DNA of 41,272 nucleotides from Candidatus Omnitrophota bacterium (GCA_903852325.1 CAINQO010000039.1:1-41272), one strand, 5' to 3'. Positions 17,941-26,968 are shown, numbered from the stretch's first letter. The notes: generated by a model from the sequence alone, not told the origin. Numbers and translations are program-made.

Positions 17941-19871
17941 TCCTTTAATTTTAAAGGATTGAAACCGTAATAGGCGAACAGGGTGTAGGTTGTTCCGGAC
18001 ACTGATCCGGTATGACTACCCTTGGGGGTCGCCCAGCCATGCCCGGTATCTACCTGATCCTGAGTGGCATAAGGAAGGCAGCCTTCCCCCTGGCCGGAAG
18101 GAGAAGGGCTGGAAATGATCATGTTACCCAGCTGGCTTAAATACATCCTGGCTTTAAGCCCGTAATCTTCGGCTTTCTTTATCTCTCCTTTTTTCCGGTA
18201 AAAATCTTCCATAATTTTATATGAGACGATCATCTGCCCGGTCCACTCTGAAGAAACTACCCCGCCCCGGGCGGTATGGCGCTGGGGAGCAAAATCAAAT
18301 CCCCTGACCTTTACGCTCTGGCCGTTTGCCCGCATGAAATCAACCTCCACACTGCAATTTTCCTCCACGAATTCCAGGATCTTATCCGGGTTCATGCCTA
18401 AGGCCAGCAATTTTTCCGGGCCGATCGCGGCAATGCTCCAGGCATAAGTATCCGTGGCAATCGTCGAGTCCCCCTTGCCGCGTTTGATCGGCAAATCCGG
18501 GCGATCATAGGTATTGCTCACCATCCAACTGAGCGCCTTTTGCGCGGCCTGGGCATAAATTGGTTTTTGCGTCACCTCAGCCAACATATTAAAAAAAGCG
18601 TAACCGTCTAAATTATGTTCCGTAGCATACCAGCTCACCGCCGGCCCGCCGCGGATACCCCCGGCGGCGTCCTCATTTTGCAGCCGGATAATCGTCCCGG
18701 CGATATCTTCCGCTAATCCCAGGTAACTTTTATCTCCGGTGCCCTGGATGTACTGCATGATCGCCAGGCCCAGCCAGATGTTCGGCCCGCTGTGCATCAC
18801 AAACTCCGCCGGAGCCCCGTCATCGACATAGTAAGCATTAAAAAACCAGCCGTTTTCTCTCTTGGCTTCCGTGGCAAAAAACTCTAGGATCTTTTTGGCC
18901 CGGTCAGGATCCCCGAACCGCGTATACGCCTGGACCAACAACGCTTGGTCGTAGGTAAAAGACCAGTTGGCGATTTCCTTATCCCCCTCGAAACTGGAGA
19001 CCAGGCCGGTGCGTTTACTTTGATGGATTTTAAGCCATTGGTACATCTTGTCAAAATTGGCTTTTTCCAACACCCCCTGCTGCTCATCCAGCTTGACAAT
19101 TTCTTTTGCCGCTGAATTTTCTTTTTGTTTTACCGCGGCCAGCTCCGCCTCCAAAACCAGTTTCTCCTTGGTCAGGCCGGCGACTAAACCGTTAAGCTGC
19201 TTAAAACGCATCGAATCCCCGGTCTGGATCTGGGCTTTCCGGGATTCAATGGATTGGATACGTTCTTCCAGGCCGTTTAATTTTGATTGAAAAGCCTGGC
19301 GCTGCGTAATGACCCGGTTAATTTTTTGCCTGGCCAGGGTCGAATCTTTGATCACCCCGGCCAGCCTTTCAATGAGCAGTTTATTCCCCCGGGTCAATTT
19401 ATAATTTAAATAACTGTTTAAACCCAGGCCCGCCGCCAGGATGATTACCGCCGTTAAAGCCACCGGAACAAAAAGTTTCCTTGCCCAGGCATAACGCATG
19501 AGCTTGCTGTTTTCTTTTGCCGGGATCGAATCATAGTTCAGCCCGGCCAGGCAGCGGTATTTCTCTCCGGGAATCTCCCTAAACCAGACAATGCTGGCCT
19601 GGGCGGTTACGGGTTTGCGGCTGACCGGGATGTCGATCTCCAGGGCTAATTTTATCCCCCGGTCGTTAAATAACCCGCGCAACCCGGGCTCAAGGTTATT
19701 GACCGACAGACACATCCCCCCCCGGCTGATGTTATTGGTAAATCCCTGCTGCCAGGGGGAAAGAAAAACATCTCCCTGCCGCTTAAAACGGAACTGCACG
19801 GGAAACACCGTATCCAAACGCAGGTACTGGCGGTGCTCTTTGGGAATTAGTTTTTTATTACGGTGCGGCAT
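17937..19871 (-). CDS. PilZ domain - TM - coiled coil - (alpha/alpha) toroid-like protein
   Basis: PilZ-like EHRQYLRLD and NNISRGGMCLSV; TM FVPVALTAVIILAAGLGL; coiled coil; repeat-helical FTYDQALLVQAYTRFGDPDRAKKILEFF / WLGLAIMQYIQGTGDKSYL. Confidence 0.7.
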   Translation of the reverse strand: MPHRNKKLIPKEHRQYLRLDTVFPVQFRFKRQGDVFLSPWQQGFTNNISRGGMCLSVNNLEPGLRGLFNDRGIKLALEIDIPVSRKPVTAQASIVWFREIPGEKYRCLAGLNYDSIPAKENSKLMRYAWARKLFVPVALTAVIILAAGLGLNSYLNYKLTRGNKLLIERLAGVIKDSTLARQKINRVITQRQAFQSKLNGLEERIQSIESRKAQIQTGDSMRFKQLNGLVAGLTKEKLVLEAELAAVKQKENSAAKEIVKLDEQQGVLEKANFDKMYQWLKIHQSKRTGLVSSFEGDKEIANWSFTYDQALLVQAYTRFGDPDRAKKILEFFATEAKRENGWFFNAYYVDDGAPAEFVMHSGPNIWLGLAIMQYIQGTGDKSYLGLAEDIAGTIIRLQNEDAAGGIRGGPAVSWYATEHNLDGYAFFNMLAEVTQKPIYAQAAQKALSWMVSNTYDRPDLPIKRGKGDSTIATDTYAWSIAAIGPEKLLALGMNPDKILEFVEENCSVEVDFMRANGQSVKVRGFDFAPQRHTARGGVVSSEWTGQMIVSYKIMEDFYRKKGEIKKAEDYGLKARMYLSQLGNMIISSPSPSGQGEGCLPYATQDQVDTGHGWATPKGSHTGSVSGTTYTLFAYYGFNPLKLKE

Positions 19872-19942
19872 TTTTTGCTCCGGGTAAAAATATCGAGAAA
19901 CCTATTTTATAACAAAACCGGCTTAAGGCAAATTGAATATCT

Positions 19943-20764
19943 TTAAGGGTTTTCGAAACTTAAAATATTATCCAGCCGGAAGGTGAGCTCCTCTTTCTTT
20001 AAACAACAATAACCGACCAGGTACTGATGCTTGTTCTCCTGCCTGACTTCCCGGGGGATCACCTCCCTCAGGGAAACCCTGGCGTCATGGCTGGAAAAGT
20101 AACGCATCTTCAGGGGAATTTTGTTTACGATATGCTGCTGGATTAAAATTGTTTTGCGGTGGTTGGAGTGCTCCAGCAGTTCGGGATTAAACGCGAACAG
20201 GCCGCAATAATCTGCAAATCCGGGGATCCCTTTGTCCCGGCAGATTTTGTTCAATTTATTGAACACTTCCCGGGTCATTTCCACGTCGGCCATCGCCCGA
20301 TGCATCTGCATTTGCTTGACCTCCAGTTTCTGGGCGACAAACCAGAGCGGATACCGTTCCAGCCCGGGCAGGAGCCTTCTGGCCATAGTCAAAACATCAA
20401 AAACAATCAGATCCTCCACCGCCGGACGGCCCAAAAGCCTGAGTTCATTATTCAAAAACCCCAGGTCGAACCTGGCATTATAAGAACAAAGATAACTCCC
20501 TTTAATAAACTCCAGGAACTGCGGCATTATTTTCTCTATTCCGGGGGCGGCGGCCAGCATTTCCGGAGTAATTTTATTTACCGCGAAGGCCTCCGGAGAA
20601 ACCGCCCTTCCGGGATTAACCAATGCGCCGAATTCCGCCAGCTTTTTTTCTCCCTTAACCCTTAAAGCCGCCAGTTCCACGATCCGGTCTCCGCAAGCAG
20701 GATCCAACCCGGTAGTTTCGGTGTCAAATATGGTAAATTCTATTTCTTCGATGTTCTCGGTCAT
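19943..20764 (-). CDS. DnaQ-like 3'-5' exonuclease with C-terminal WYL-like domain
   Basis: FTIFDTETTGLDPACGDRIVELAAL, YNARFDLGFLN, HRAMADVEMT; tail LKMRYFSSHDARVSLREVIPREVRQENKHQYLVGYCCLKKEELTFRLDNI. Confidence 0.8.
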   Translation of the reverse strand: MTENIEEIEFTIFDTETTGLDPACGDRIVELAALRVKGEKKLAEFGALVNPGRAVSPEAFAVNKITPEMLAAAPGIEKIMPQFLEFIKGSYLCSYNARFDLGFLNNELRLLGRPAVEDLIVFDVLTMARRLLPGLERYPLWFVAQKLEVKQMQMHRAMADVEMTREVFNKLNKICRDKGIPGFADYCGLFAFNPELLEHSNHRKTILIQQHIVNKIPLKMRYFSSHDARVSLREVIPREVRQENKHQYLVGYCCLKKEELTFRLDNILSFENP

Positions 20765-21654
20765 TTTTCGGTAGCGATGTAAGCAGGGACTAAGCGCGCC
20801 GGTTTATAGGAGAGTTTGGTTTTCCGTAAGTTCTCCAAACCCGAATCATCCATAATGTTAATATATCTGTAATCTTTAAGTTCCTGGCTGAAGCGGCGGA
20901 AGATAAATTGGGCCAGGCCTTTTACCCCCAGGTCGGTAATTTCATAAAGTATGCAAAAAGTGTTTTTGTTTAACGGATAACCGAAGCTGAAAGCCTTGAG
21001 TTCCCGGTTTATCCTGACGGTAATGCCGCGCAGCCCGAGCTTTTTATAATTATCCAGCGCCTCCCGGAGCACCTTGCGGTTATCCTCAAGCATACCACAA
21101 TAAACAGGATCAAGACAATGGGCTTTGCGCTGCCTGGCCCAAAAGTCAAATAAAACCAGGCAATCCTCCCGGTCCGCCGGGCCCAGCGCGGCTGCCGCGC
21201 CGACATAGTGCTTAGTGAAATAATTGTAGGCGGCGCGCTGCGATTTGAATTTATTCCCTTTCAGCAGCGCCAGGTCGCTGCGCAAACAAAGGTAATCCGG
21301 GAATTTTTCCCGGACGCAATATCCCAGAGAACGGTAATACTCCGTCTCTTTTAACGGTATATTTTCGATGCGCGAGAGTTCTTTATTCTTATTGATCCGC
21401 CCCATCTGCGCAAAAGCGCGGGAAGCTGCCTGCGGGTCAGGATCCTTGGCCAGCGGCGGCAGGTACATAAAACTTCCCAGCGCATCGCGGAAAAAAACGC
21501 ACAGGCTTTTGCCGCACAGAAACCATTCAATGGTATAAAGGGAACGCCAGATATAGATATTGGCGAAGGAAAATGCCGCCAGCTCCGCAGGGGCAAAACC
21601 GAGGAAACGGTTGAATAATTTTTGATCTTTTAAAGATAATTTATTTAATTTCAT
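20761..21654 (-). CDS. DUF2156 (phosphatidylglycerol lysyltransferase C-terminal domain-like) protein
   Basis: LNKLSLKDQKLFNRFLGFAPAELAAFSFANIYIWRSLY ... GITVRINRELKAFSFGYPLNKNTFCILYEITDLGVKGLAQFIFRRF. Confidence 0.65.
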   Translation of the reverse strand: MKLNKLSLKDQKLFNRFLGFAPAELAAFSFANIYIWRSLYTIEWFLCGKSLCVFFRDALGSFMYLPPLAKDPDPQAASRAFAQMGRINKNKELSRIENIPLKETEYYRSLGYCVREKFPDYLCLRSDLALLKGNKFKSQRAAYNYFTKHYVGAAAALGPADREDCLVLFDFWARQRKAHCLDPVYCGMLEDNRKVLREALDNYKKLGLRGITVRINRELKAFSFGYPLNKNTFCILYEITDLGVKGLAQFIFRRFSQELKDYRYINIMDDSGLENLRKTKLSYKPARLVPAYIATEK

Positions 21655-22174
21655 CCGGCAGGCTTATTTCCGCGACTTCCCTGACCTCCTCGTAAGCCTG
21701 GATAATCTGCGGATTATCCTTAAGCAGGGAACGCAGGGTTGAGGAGTTAAGATAATCCGCCAGGTAAGCAATATAATCTTTGGCCTCCTGGCTGTTTATG
21801 TGCTCATAAACATAGGGGCAATTTAAATCTACTGTCAATAAAACCTTGCCTTTGCGAAAATTGATCAGGAAAGGGTAAAGCTGGCATTCAAACGGCCGGA
21901 AAGCATAGATGCGGCATTGATTACCGGCGGTTTCTAAAAACGGGCAAAGAAAATCCGCTCCGGCGGGATTGGGGACCGGCTGGATCCGGCGGTCGATGGA
22001 GATCGAAGCAACCGGGATCCCTTTTTTATCCAGCAGCATCTGGATCTCTTCCTCCAGAAGGCAGGGGCTCCAGACGGAATCGGCTTCTTTAAACCGACAG
22101 CACCCCCGGCATTTAAGGCAAAACTCCTGAGGCACAAATTGTTTCAAGGCTAAAGCTTTACTTTTGGCGCTCAT
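21641..22174 (-). CDS. YkgJ-type cysteine cluster protein
   Basis: FCLKCRGCCRFKEADSVWSPCLLEEEI, CPFLETAGNQCRIYAFRPFECQLYPF. Confidence 0.8.
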   Translation of the reverse strand: MSAKSKALALKQFVPQEFCLKCRGCCRFKEADSVWSPCLLEEEIQMLLDKKGIPVASISIDRRIQPVPNPAGADFLCPFLETAGNQCRIYAFRPFECQLYPFLINFRKGKVLLTVDLNCPYVYEHINSQEAKDYIAYLADYLNSSTLRSLLKDNPQIIQAYEEVREVAEISLPDEIK

Positions 22175-22512
22175 TTTACGATACTTCCCAATTTCAATGG
22201 TTTAGTCGGAGTGATGATCGCCAGGGTGTTCTCATCGGAGCCGGCCAGGATCATTCCCTGGCTTTCCACTCCGCGCAGGATGACTGGATCAAGGTTATCC
22301 ACCACCACTACCTGTTTACCCAGCAGCTCTTCTTTGGAATAATGCGCTTTGATCCCGGCCACCACCTGTTTTTGCCGGTCCCCTAAATCCAGGATCAAAA
22401 CGACCAGCTTGTCCGCGTTGGGATGGTCGTTGACTTCTTTGATCTGGGCGATCCTAAACTCTAATTTTCTAAAATCCTCGATAGTGGCCATTCTTTCCTC
22501 CGCTGATTGCAA
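22171..22512 (-). CDS. Stand-alone MetG C-terminal-like tRNA-binding (EMAP/OB) domain protein
   Basis: LEFRIAQIKEVNDHPNADKLVVLILDLGDRQKQVVAGIKAHYSKEELLGKQVVVVDNLDP...LRGVESQGMILAG. Probable start MATIEDF near 22491. Confidence 0.85.
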   Translation of the reverse strand: MQSAEERMATIEDFRKLEFRIAQIKEVNDHPNADKLVVLILDLGDRQKQVVAGIKAHYSKEELLGKQVVVVDNLDPVILRGVESQGMILAGSDENTLAIITPTKPLKLGSIVK

Positions 22513-22514
22513 AT

Positions 22515-23993
22515 TTAAAACTTAAACTCCGCGTAAAACTCGAACTGGTAGGCGTTATTCGCCTGGCCGTCTCCGCGGACAAAAGGGCTAAAGGTACTTC
22601 CATCCGTGTCATCCCGCTCTTCTTTATAATAACCTCCGGGGACATAATAACCACCCAGAAAACCTACCGTAATATGCTCGCTTATTTTATAATCGACAAA
22701 TAAATCTGTTTCTATCCCCAGATCCCGGGAAAGATACTTGCCCTCGCCGTTCAAAGTGCCTACCGGACGGGCAAAAGCGCTTAAATAGTAAGCATACACG
22801 CTGGCGCTAAGCTTATCCGTAAAATTATAATCGAATCCTGCCGAAGGCATGATCAGGTTGTCAAAATCCGCGGAAAAAAATGTTCCCGGACGGGGCACCC
22901 CGTAATTCAAACCGTAACCTCCTCCCATCGCCACGATCGGAAGCATATCGGCATTACTGCTGGAGACCGTATCGCTGAGATTGCGGTTAGTGGGAGAAGA
23001 GTAACTAAAGGCCCGGTTTTTCCCGGAAACATAAAGCGCATCCGGCGAACCGGCGGTATCCGGGCTAGTTTTATTACCCGAACAAAGCAGAAAGCGCATT
23101 CCCGGGACAAATTTCCCAAGTATATAATTCAATCCGGAATAAAACATGTAGCCGGTATGCTGAATATCCTTGAACTCGCTGTCCTGGCTTTGGGCATAGC
23201 CGAAATTATGCGCCGCTTCCAGTTTTATGTTTAGCTTTTCCCCCGCGTATTCCCAGGCGCCGCCGACCGTGCCCAGGAAATCCTTATTTACCGGGGCGGC
23301 AAAAAGATTATCCCTTTTGCCGTTGGAAGTATAGTCCGCCAGCATGCCCACGTACGGCCAGAAGGTTTGTTTCCCGGAGGTAATTTTAATATCAGTGGCA
23401 AAAAAATTAGCGGCATTGGGTTCATATTTCTGCCCCTGGTCGATCTCCTGCTCGATGCGCGGACCCAAAGGATTTTTATAAACTAAATCCGGCCGGCAAT
23501 AATAAAGGCGCCAGATAACCCCTTCGCTCTCCCGGGATAAGGTCGCCCCGTAATTTTCATAACCGCCGTTTAAAGCAAAACCGTTACCGACCGCATAAGG
23601 ATATAAACCGGTTTTTAACCGGAATTTTTCCCAAAGCTTGTTCTCCAGCCAGAATTCTTCAACCTGGGGAAGCAGTTCGGCATTCCGGTATTTCTCGATC
23701 CTGCCTCCGGAAGTGATCAGGGTGTTGTGGATAAAAAGCGGGGCGTCGTAATCGTAAGGGCCGTTACGTTCGAATTTAATATAAAACTTACTGCCGGAAT
23801 CCTTAAAATCAGCATTGAGCGAAAAATTATAATCGATACCCAAATAAGTAGTATGATCATCCTGGTTATGGCTGTCCAGTCCCGCTACATTTTTCAGGGT
23901 GACCAGGTCGGCGCGTAAATAGGTATCCAGCCCAACCGTTACTTTGTCGGTATTCAACAGTTCGTAGGCGGTTGCCGGAAGGTAAAAACCCAA
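22515..23993 (-). CDS. Secreted outer-membrane beta-barrel protein, unknown function
   Basis: Alternating amphipathic strands, C-terminal FYAEFKF; signal-peptide coding sequence continues in frame upstream to about 24029. Confidence 0.65.
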   Translation of the reverse strand: MGFYLPATAYELLNTDKVTVGLDTYLRADLVTLKNVAGLDSHNQDDHTTYLGIDYNFSLNADFKDSGSKFYIKFERNGPYDYDAPLFIHNTLITSGGRIEKYRNAELLPQVEEFWLENKLWEKFRLKTGLYPYAVGNGFALNGGYENYGATLSRESEGVIWRLYYCRPDLVYKNPLGPRIEQEIDQGQKYEPNAANFFATDIKITSGKQTFWPYVGMLADYTSNGKRDNLFAAPVNKDFLGTVGGAWEYAGEKLNIKLEAAHNFGYAQSQDSEFKDIQHTGYMFYSGLNYILGKFVPGMRFLLCSGNKTSPDTAGSPDALYVSGKNRAFSYSSPTNRNLSDTVSSSNADMLPIVAMGGGYGLNYGVPRPGTFFSADFDNLIMPSAGFDYNFTDKLSASVYAYYLSAFARPVGTLNGEGKYLSRDLGIETDLFVDYKISEHITVGFLGGYYVPGGYYKEERDDTDGSTFSPFVRGDGQANNAYQFEFYAEFKF

Positions 23994-24166
23994 CCCTAAA
24001 ATCAGTAATAAACAGGCCTTTTTAAAGATCCTCCGCCTCCGGATAGGTAAATTATGCCGAAAAACTTAAAATTATAATAACACCCGGGAGTAGAAAACTC
24101 AAGGCAAATCAGGGGGCCACGGAGAGCAATTCAGGCGCAGGGCCTGACTGCTATTTATTATAAGAA

Positions 24167-24196
24167 AAATCCGCTAATAATGAAATTAGCGGATTT
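24167..24196 (-). terminator. Rho-independent terminator downstream of tRNA-Asp
   Basis: AAATCCGCTAAT / ATTAGCGGATTT 12-bp perfect stem, 6-nt loop, T-rich flank on the minus strand. Confidence 0.8.
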
Positions 24197-24200
24197 ATTT

Positions 24201-24279
24201 TGGCGGGGCCGACGAGATTCGGACTCGCGATCTCCTCCGTGACAGGGAGGCGCTTTAAGCCAGGCTAAGCTACGACCCC
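24201..24279 (-). tRNA. tRNA-Asp(GTC), CCA encoded
   Basis: Minus strand GGGGTCGTAGCTTAGCCTGGCTTAAAGCGCCTCCCTGTCACGGAGGAGATCGCGAGTCCGAATCTCGTCGGCCCCGCCA; anticodon loop CTGTCAC. Confidence 0.92.
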
Positions 24280-24374
24280 AAAATGTTTATCCTTTTAAAT
24301 CTGAACTACTATTGTATTAAAATTACGGATTATTGCAACAACTACTTATTCTGAATTTGCCGCTGAAATTAAAG

Positions 24375-24448
24375 TGGGCGATAGAGGAGTTGAACCCCTG
24401 ACCTTCTGAATGTAAGTCAGACGCTCTAACCAACTGAGCTAATCGCCC
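24375..24448 (-). tRNA. tRNA-Val(TAC), CCA not encoded
   Basis: Minus strand GGGCGATTAGCTCAGTTGGTTAGAGCGTCTGACTTACATTCAGAAGGTCAGGGGTTCAACTCCTCTATCGCCCA; loop CTTACAT. Confidence 0.92.
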
Positions 24449-24582
24449 GAAATTCTATCCCGATTCCCAATCCTCACCGCCGACCGGAAACAGGAACAGG
24501 CAAATTATACCTGCTTTTTTAATTGCTGTAAAGCGTTCTTATCCGATCTCTTTTGTCTTGAGGTAAAACCTGGCCTGCAAAA

Positions 24583-25278
24583 TTAATTTTGCGCTACGGA
24601 TAATTCCTTTAAGAATTCCTTGGCCTGCGTTAAAGGATCCCCGGCCTTTAAGATCGGCCGTCCGATGACTAAAAAATCACTCCCGGACTTGACTGCCTGG
24701 CTTACGGTAGCGGTCCTTTTCTGGTCATCCTTGCCAAAACTATCCGGCCGGATCCCCGGAGTCACCATAACAAAATCCGCCTTGATCTTATTTCGTAAGA
24801 TCTCCCCCTCTTGTGCCGAACAAACAATCCCATCCAGTCCGCTGGCGATCCCCTGTCCGGCTAAAGCAAGCACCTGTCCGGATTTGGCTTTCTGGCTGGT
24901 CAGCACCGTCACCCCGATCAATAAGGGCCGGGAAATTTTCAGGGCATTGGACTGCGCTTTTGCCGCGCTAACCGCCGCCATAAGCATTTCCTGGCCCCCG
25001 GAAATATGCAAAGTAAGCATTTTCACCTTGAGCCGCACCGCCTCTCCTACGGCAGCGGCAACGGTATTAGGTATATCGAAATATTTAAGGTCCAGAAAAA
25101 CCTCTCCCCCCTTGGCGCGGATCAGTTTAATGATTTGCGGGCCGTAGGCGGTAAAAAGGTGGCTGCCCACCTTAAATATTTTTATCCGCGGATAAAGCTT
25201 GTTTACCAGCGCGCTTGCCTCTTTTAAAGTATTTACATCCAAAGCAAGAATGATTTGAGGGTGGTTTAATTTTTGCAT
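24583..25278 (-). CDS. pyrF: Orotidine 5'-phosphate decarboxylase
   Basis: IILALDVNTLKEA, GGEVFLDLKYFDIPNTV, MVTPGIRPDSFGKDDQKR, FLVIGRPIL. Confidence 0.93.
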   Translation of the reverse strand: MQKLNHPQIILALDVNTLKEASALVNKLYPRIKIFKVGSHLFTAYGPQIIKLIRAKGGEVFLDLKYFDIPNTVAAAVGEAVRLKVKMLTLHISGGQEMLMAAVSAAKAQSNALKISRPLLIGVTVLTSQKAKSGQVLALAGQGIASGLDGIVCSAQEGEILRNKIKADFVMVTPGIRPDSFGKDDQKRTATVSQAVKSGSDFLVIGRPILKAGDPLTQAKEFLKELSVAQN

Positions 25279-26201
25279 GCTTTTAATTTTCCGGTAAGGG
25301 CGCTTAGGTTTTGCAGGTTATGCTCTGCCATGTACCGCTCTAAACCCGTGATTATTTCCAGGCTGGCGCGCGGGTTGACAAAATTGGCCGTTCCTACGCT
25401 TATGGCCGCGGCCCCGGCCAGAAAGAACTCCAAAGCGCTTGACACATCGATTATCCCGCCCATCCCGATGATGGGGACTTTAGTTTTATTGTATACTTCC
25501 CAAACCATTTTTACGGCTACCGGCCGGATTGCCGGCCCGCTTAAGCCGCCCACCCAGGCTCCTAATTTAGGGGTCTGCTTGTTTACGTCGATACACATCC
25601 CCCCCAAGGTATTGATTAAAGCCAGGGCATCGGCGCCCGCCTGCACCGCGGAAAGGGCGATCTCGGTGATCGAGCTTACATTCGGGGAAAGCTTTACAAT
25701 CAAACATTTTTCCGTAACCCGGCGCACCGCCTCTACCAATGCAAAAGTTGCCCGGGGATCCTGGGAAATTAATTTATCTTTTTGCAGGTTCGGGCAGGAA
25801 ATATTCAGTTCGATCGCGGCGATTTCCATAAACCCGTTTAGCTTGTTCGCTAAAGTTATAAACTCTTCCGGGTTGTTTTCGGCGGCGATACTGACGATCA
25901 CCGGGACTCCCAGCTTCTTCAGAAAAACAAGTTTTTCCCCGATAAACCGGTCGATCCCGGGATTCTCCAGGCCGATAGAATTAAGCATCCCGGCGGGAGT
26001 TTCGCAGGTGCGGGGAGGAAGATTTCCCTGGCGCCCCTTAAGGGTGATCGTCTTGGTAACGATCGCTCCTAATTTTTTTAAATCCATCAACTCCCGGAAT
26101 TCAGCGGCATAACCGAAAGTTCCGGAAGCCACCATTACCGGGTTCTTCATTTCCAGCTTCCCTATTTTTACGCTTAAATTCGGTTTGATTTTTTTTACCA
26201 T
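25266..26201 (-). CDS. pyrD: Dihydroorotate dehydrogenase, class 1B catalytic subunit
   Basis: MKNPVMVASGTFGYA, ELNISCPN, VKLSPNV, GGLSGPAIRPVAVKMV, GMGGI. Confidence 0.93.
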   Translation of the reverse strand: MVKKIKPNLSVKIGKLEMKNPVMVASGTFGYAAEFRELMDLKKLGAIVTKTITLKGRQGNLPPRTCETPAGMLNSIGLENPGIDRFIGEKLVFLKKLGVPVIVSIAAENNPEEFITLANKLNGFMEIAAIELNISCPNLQKDKLISQDPRATFALVEAVRRVTEKCLIVKLSPNVSSITEIALSAVQAGADALALINTLGGMCIDVNKQTPKLGAWVGGLSGPAIRPVAVKMVWEVYNKTKVPIIGMGGIIDVSSALEFFLAGAAAISVGTANFVNPRASLEIITGLERYMAEHNLQNLSALTGKLKACKN

Positions 26202-26968
26202 ATTAAATCCTGGCCGGAAAAAACCGGACCGTCCTTACAGACACTTTTATAGCCATCCTTAGTGGAAACCACACACCCTAAGCAGGCCCCGATCCCGCAA
26301 GCCATGTGCGCTTCCAGGGAAAGCTGCGCGGGGAGCTGACTGCTTGCAGCAATTTGTGCCGCCGCCTTAAGCATCGGATGCGGTCCGCAGGCAAAGATAA
26401 CCGCTGCCCGGGTTTGTTTCAGTTCGATCTCTAATAGCTGGGTTACTCTGCCGTTAAACCCTGCCGAACCGTCATCGGTGGCCAATTTAATCTCCGCCCC
26501 CAAAGCCTTAAACTCCGGAGTGCAAATGATCAATTCTTTGGCGCGAGCTCCAATTAACACTAAGGGCTTAAGTGTTTTTAATTTTTCCGCTAAAAATAAC
26601 AGTGGGGCAACTCCCATGCCTCCGGCAACTAGGATATATTTTCCTTTGGATTTAGCCGCGGAAGGATAATCAAAACCGTTACCCAGGGGGCCGATAATGT
26701 CTAAAAATTCTCCGGATTTTCTTTGCGACAACGCCTGCGTTCCTTTGCCCAGAACCTCATAAATGACTTTCACCCGCGCGCCTTTTACCCCGTGGATGCT
26801 CAGCGGCCGGCGCAATAGCGGCTCCAGGAGATCATTAACCCGGATATTCACAAATTGGCCGGGACGGGCGCTCCTGGCGATCAGGCCGGATTCAAATTCC
26901 AGGTGCCAGTAATTTGCTTTGAGCCGGCGGTTAGTAATAATTTTGGTTTTAATTTGCGCTGCTGGCAT
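26195..26968 (-). CDS. pyrK: Dihydroorotate dehydrogenase electron transfer subunit
   Basis: PLLRRPLSIHG, GPLGNGF, GGMGVAPLLFLAEKL, C-terminal CGIGACLGCV...VCKDGPVF. Confidence 0.92.
   Translation of the reverse strand: MPAAQIKTKIITNRRLKANYWHLEFESGLIARSARPGQFVNIRVNDLLEPLLRRPLSIHGVKGARVKVIYEVLGKGTQALSQRKSGEFLDIIGPLGNGFDYPSAAKSKGKYILVAGGMGVAPLLFLAEKLKTLKPLVLIGARAKELIICTPEFKALGAEIKLATDDGSAGFNGRVTQLLEIELKQTRAAVIFACGPHPMLKAAAQIAASSQLPAQLSLEAHMACGIGACLGCVVSTKDGYKSVCKDGPVFSGQDLIW

Noticed and set aside
25273-26112. Plus-strand 279-aa ORF antisense to pyrD
   Set aside because: Antisense shadow of a well-supported DHODH gene; no recognisable domain.
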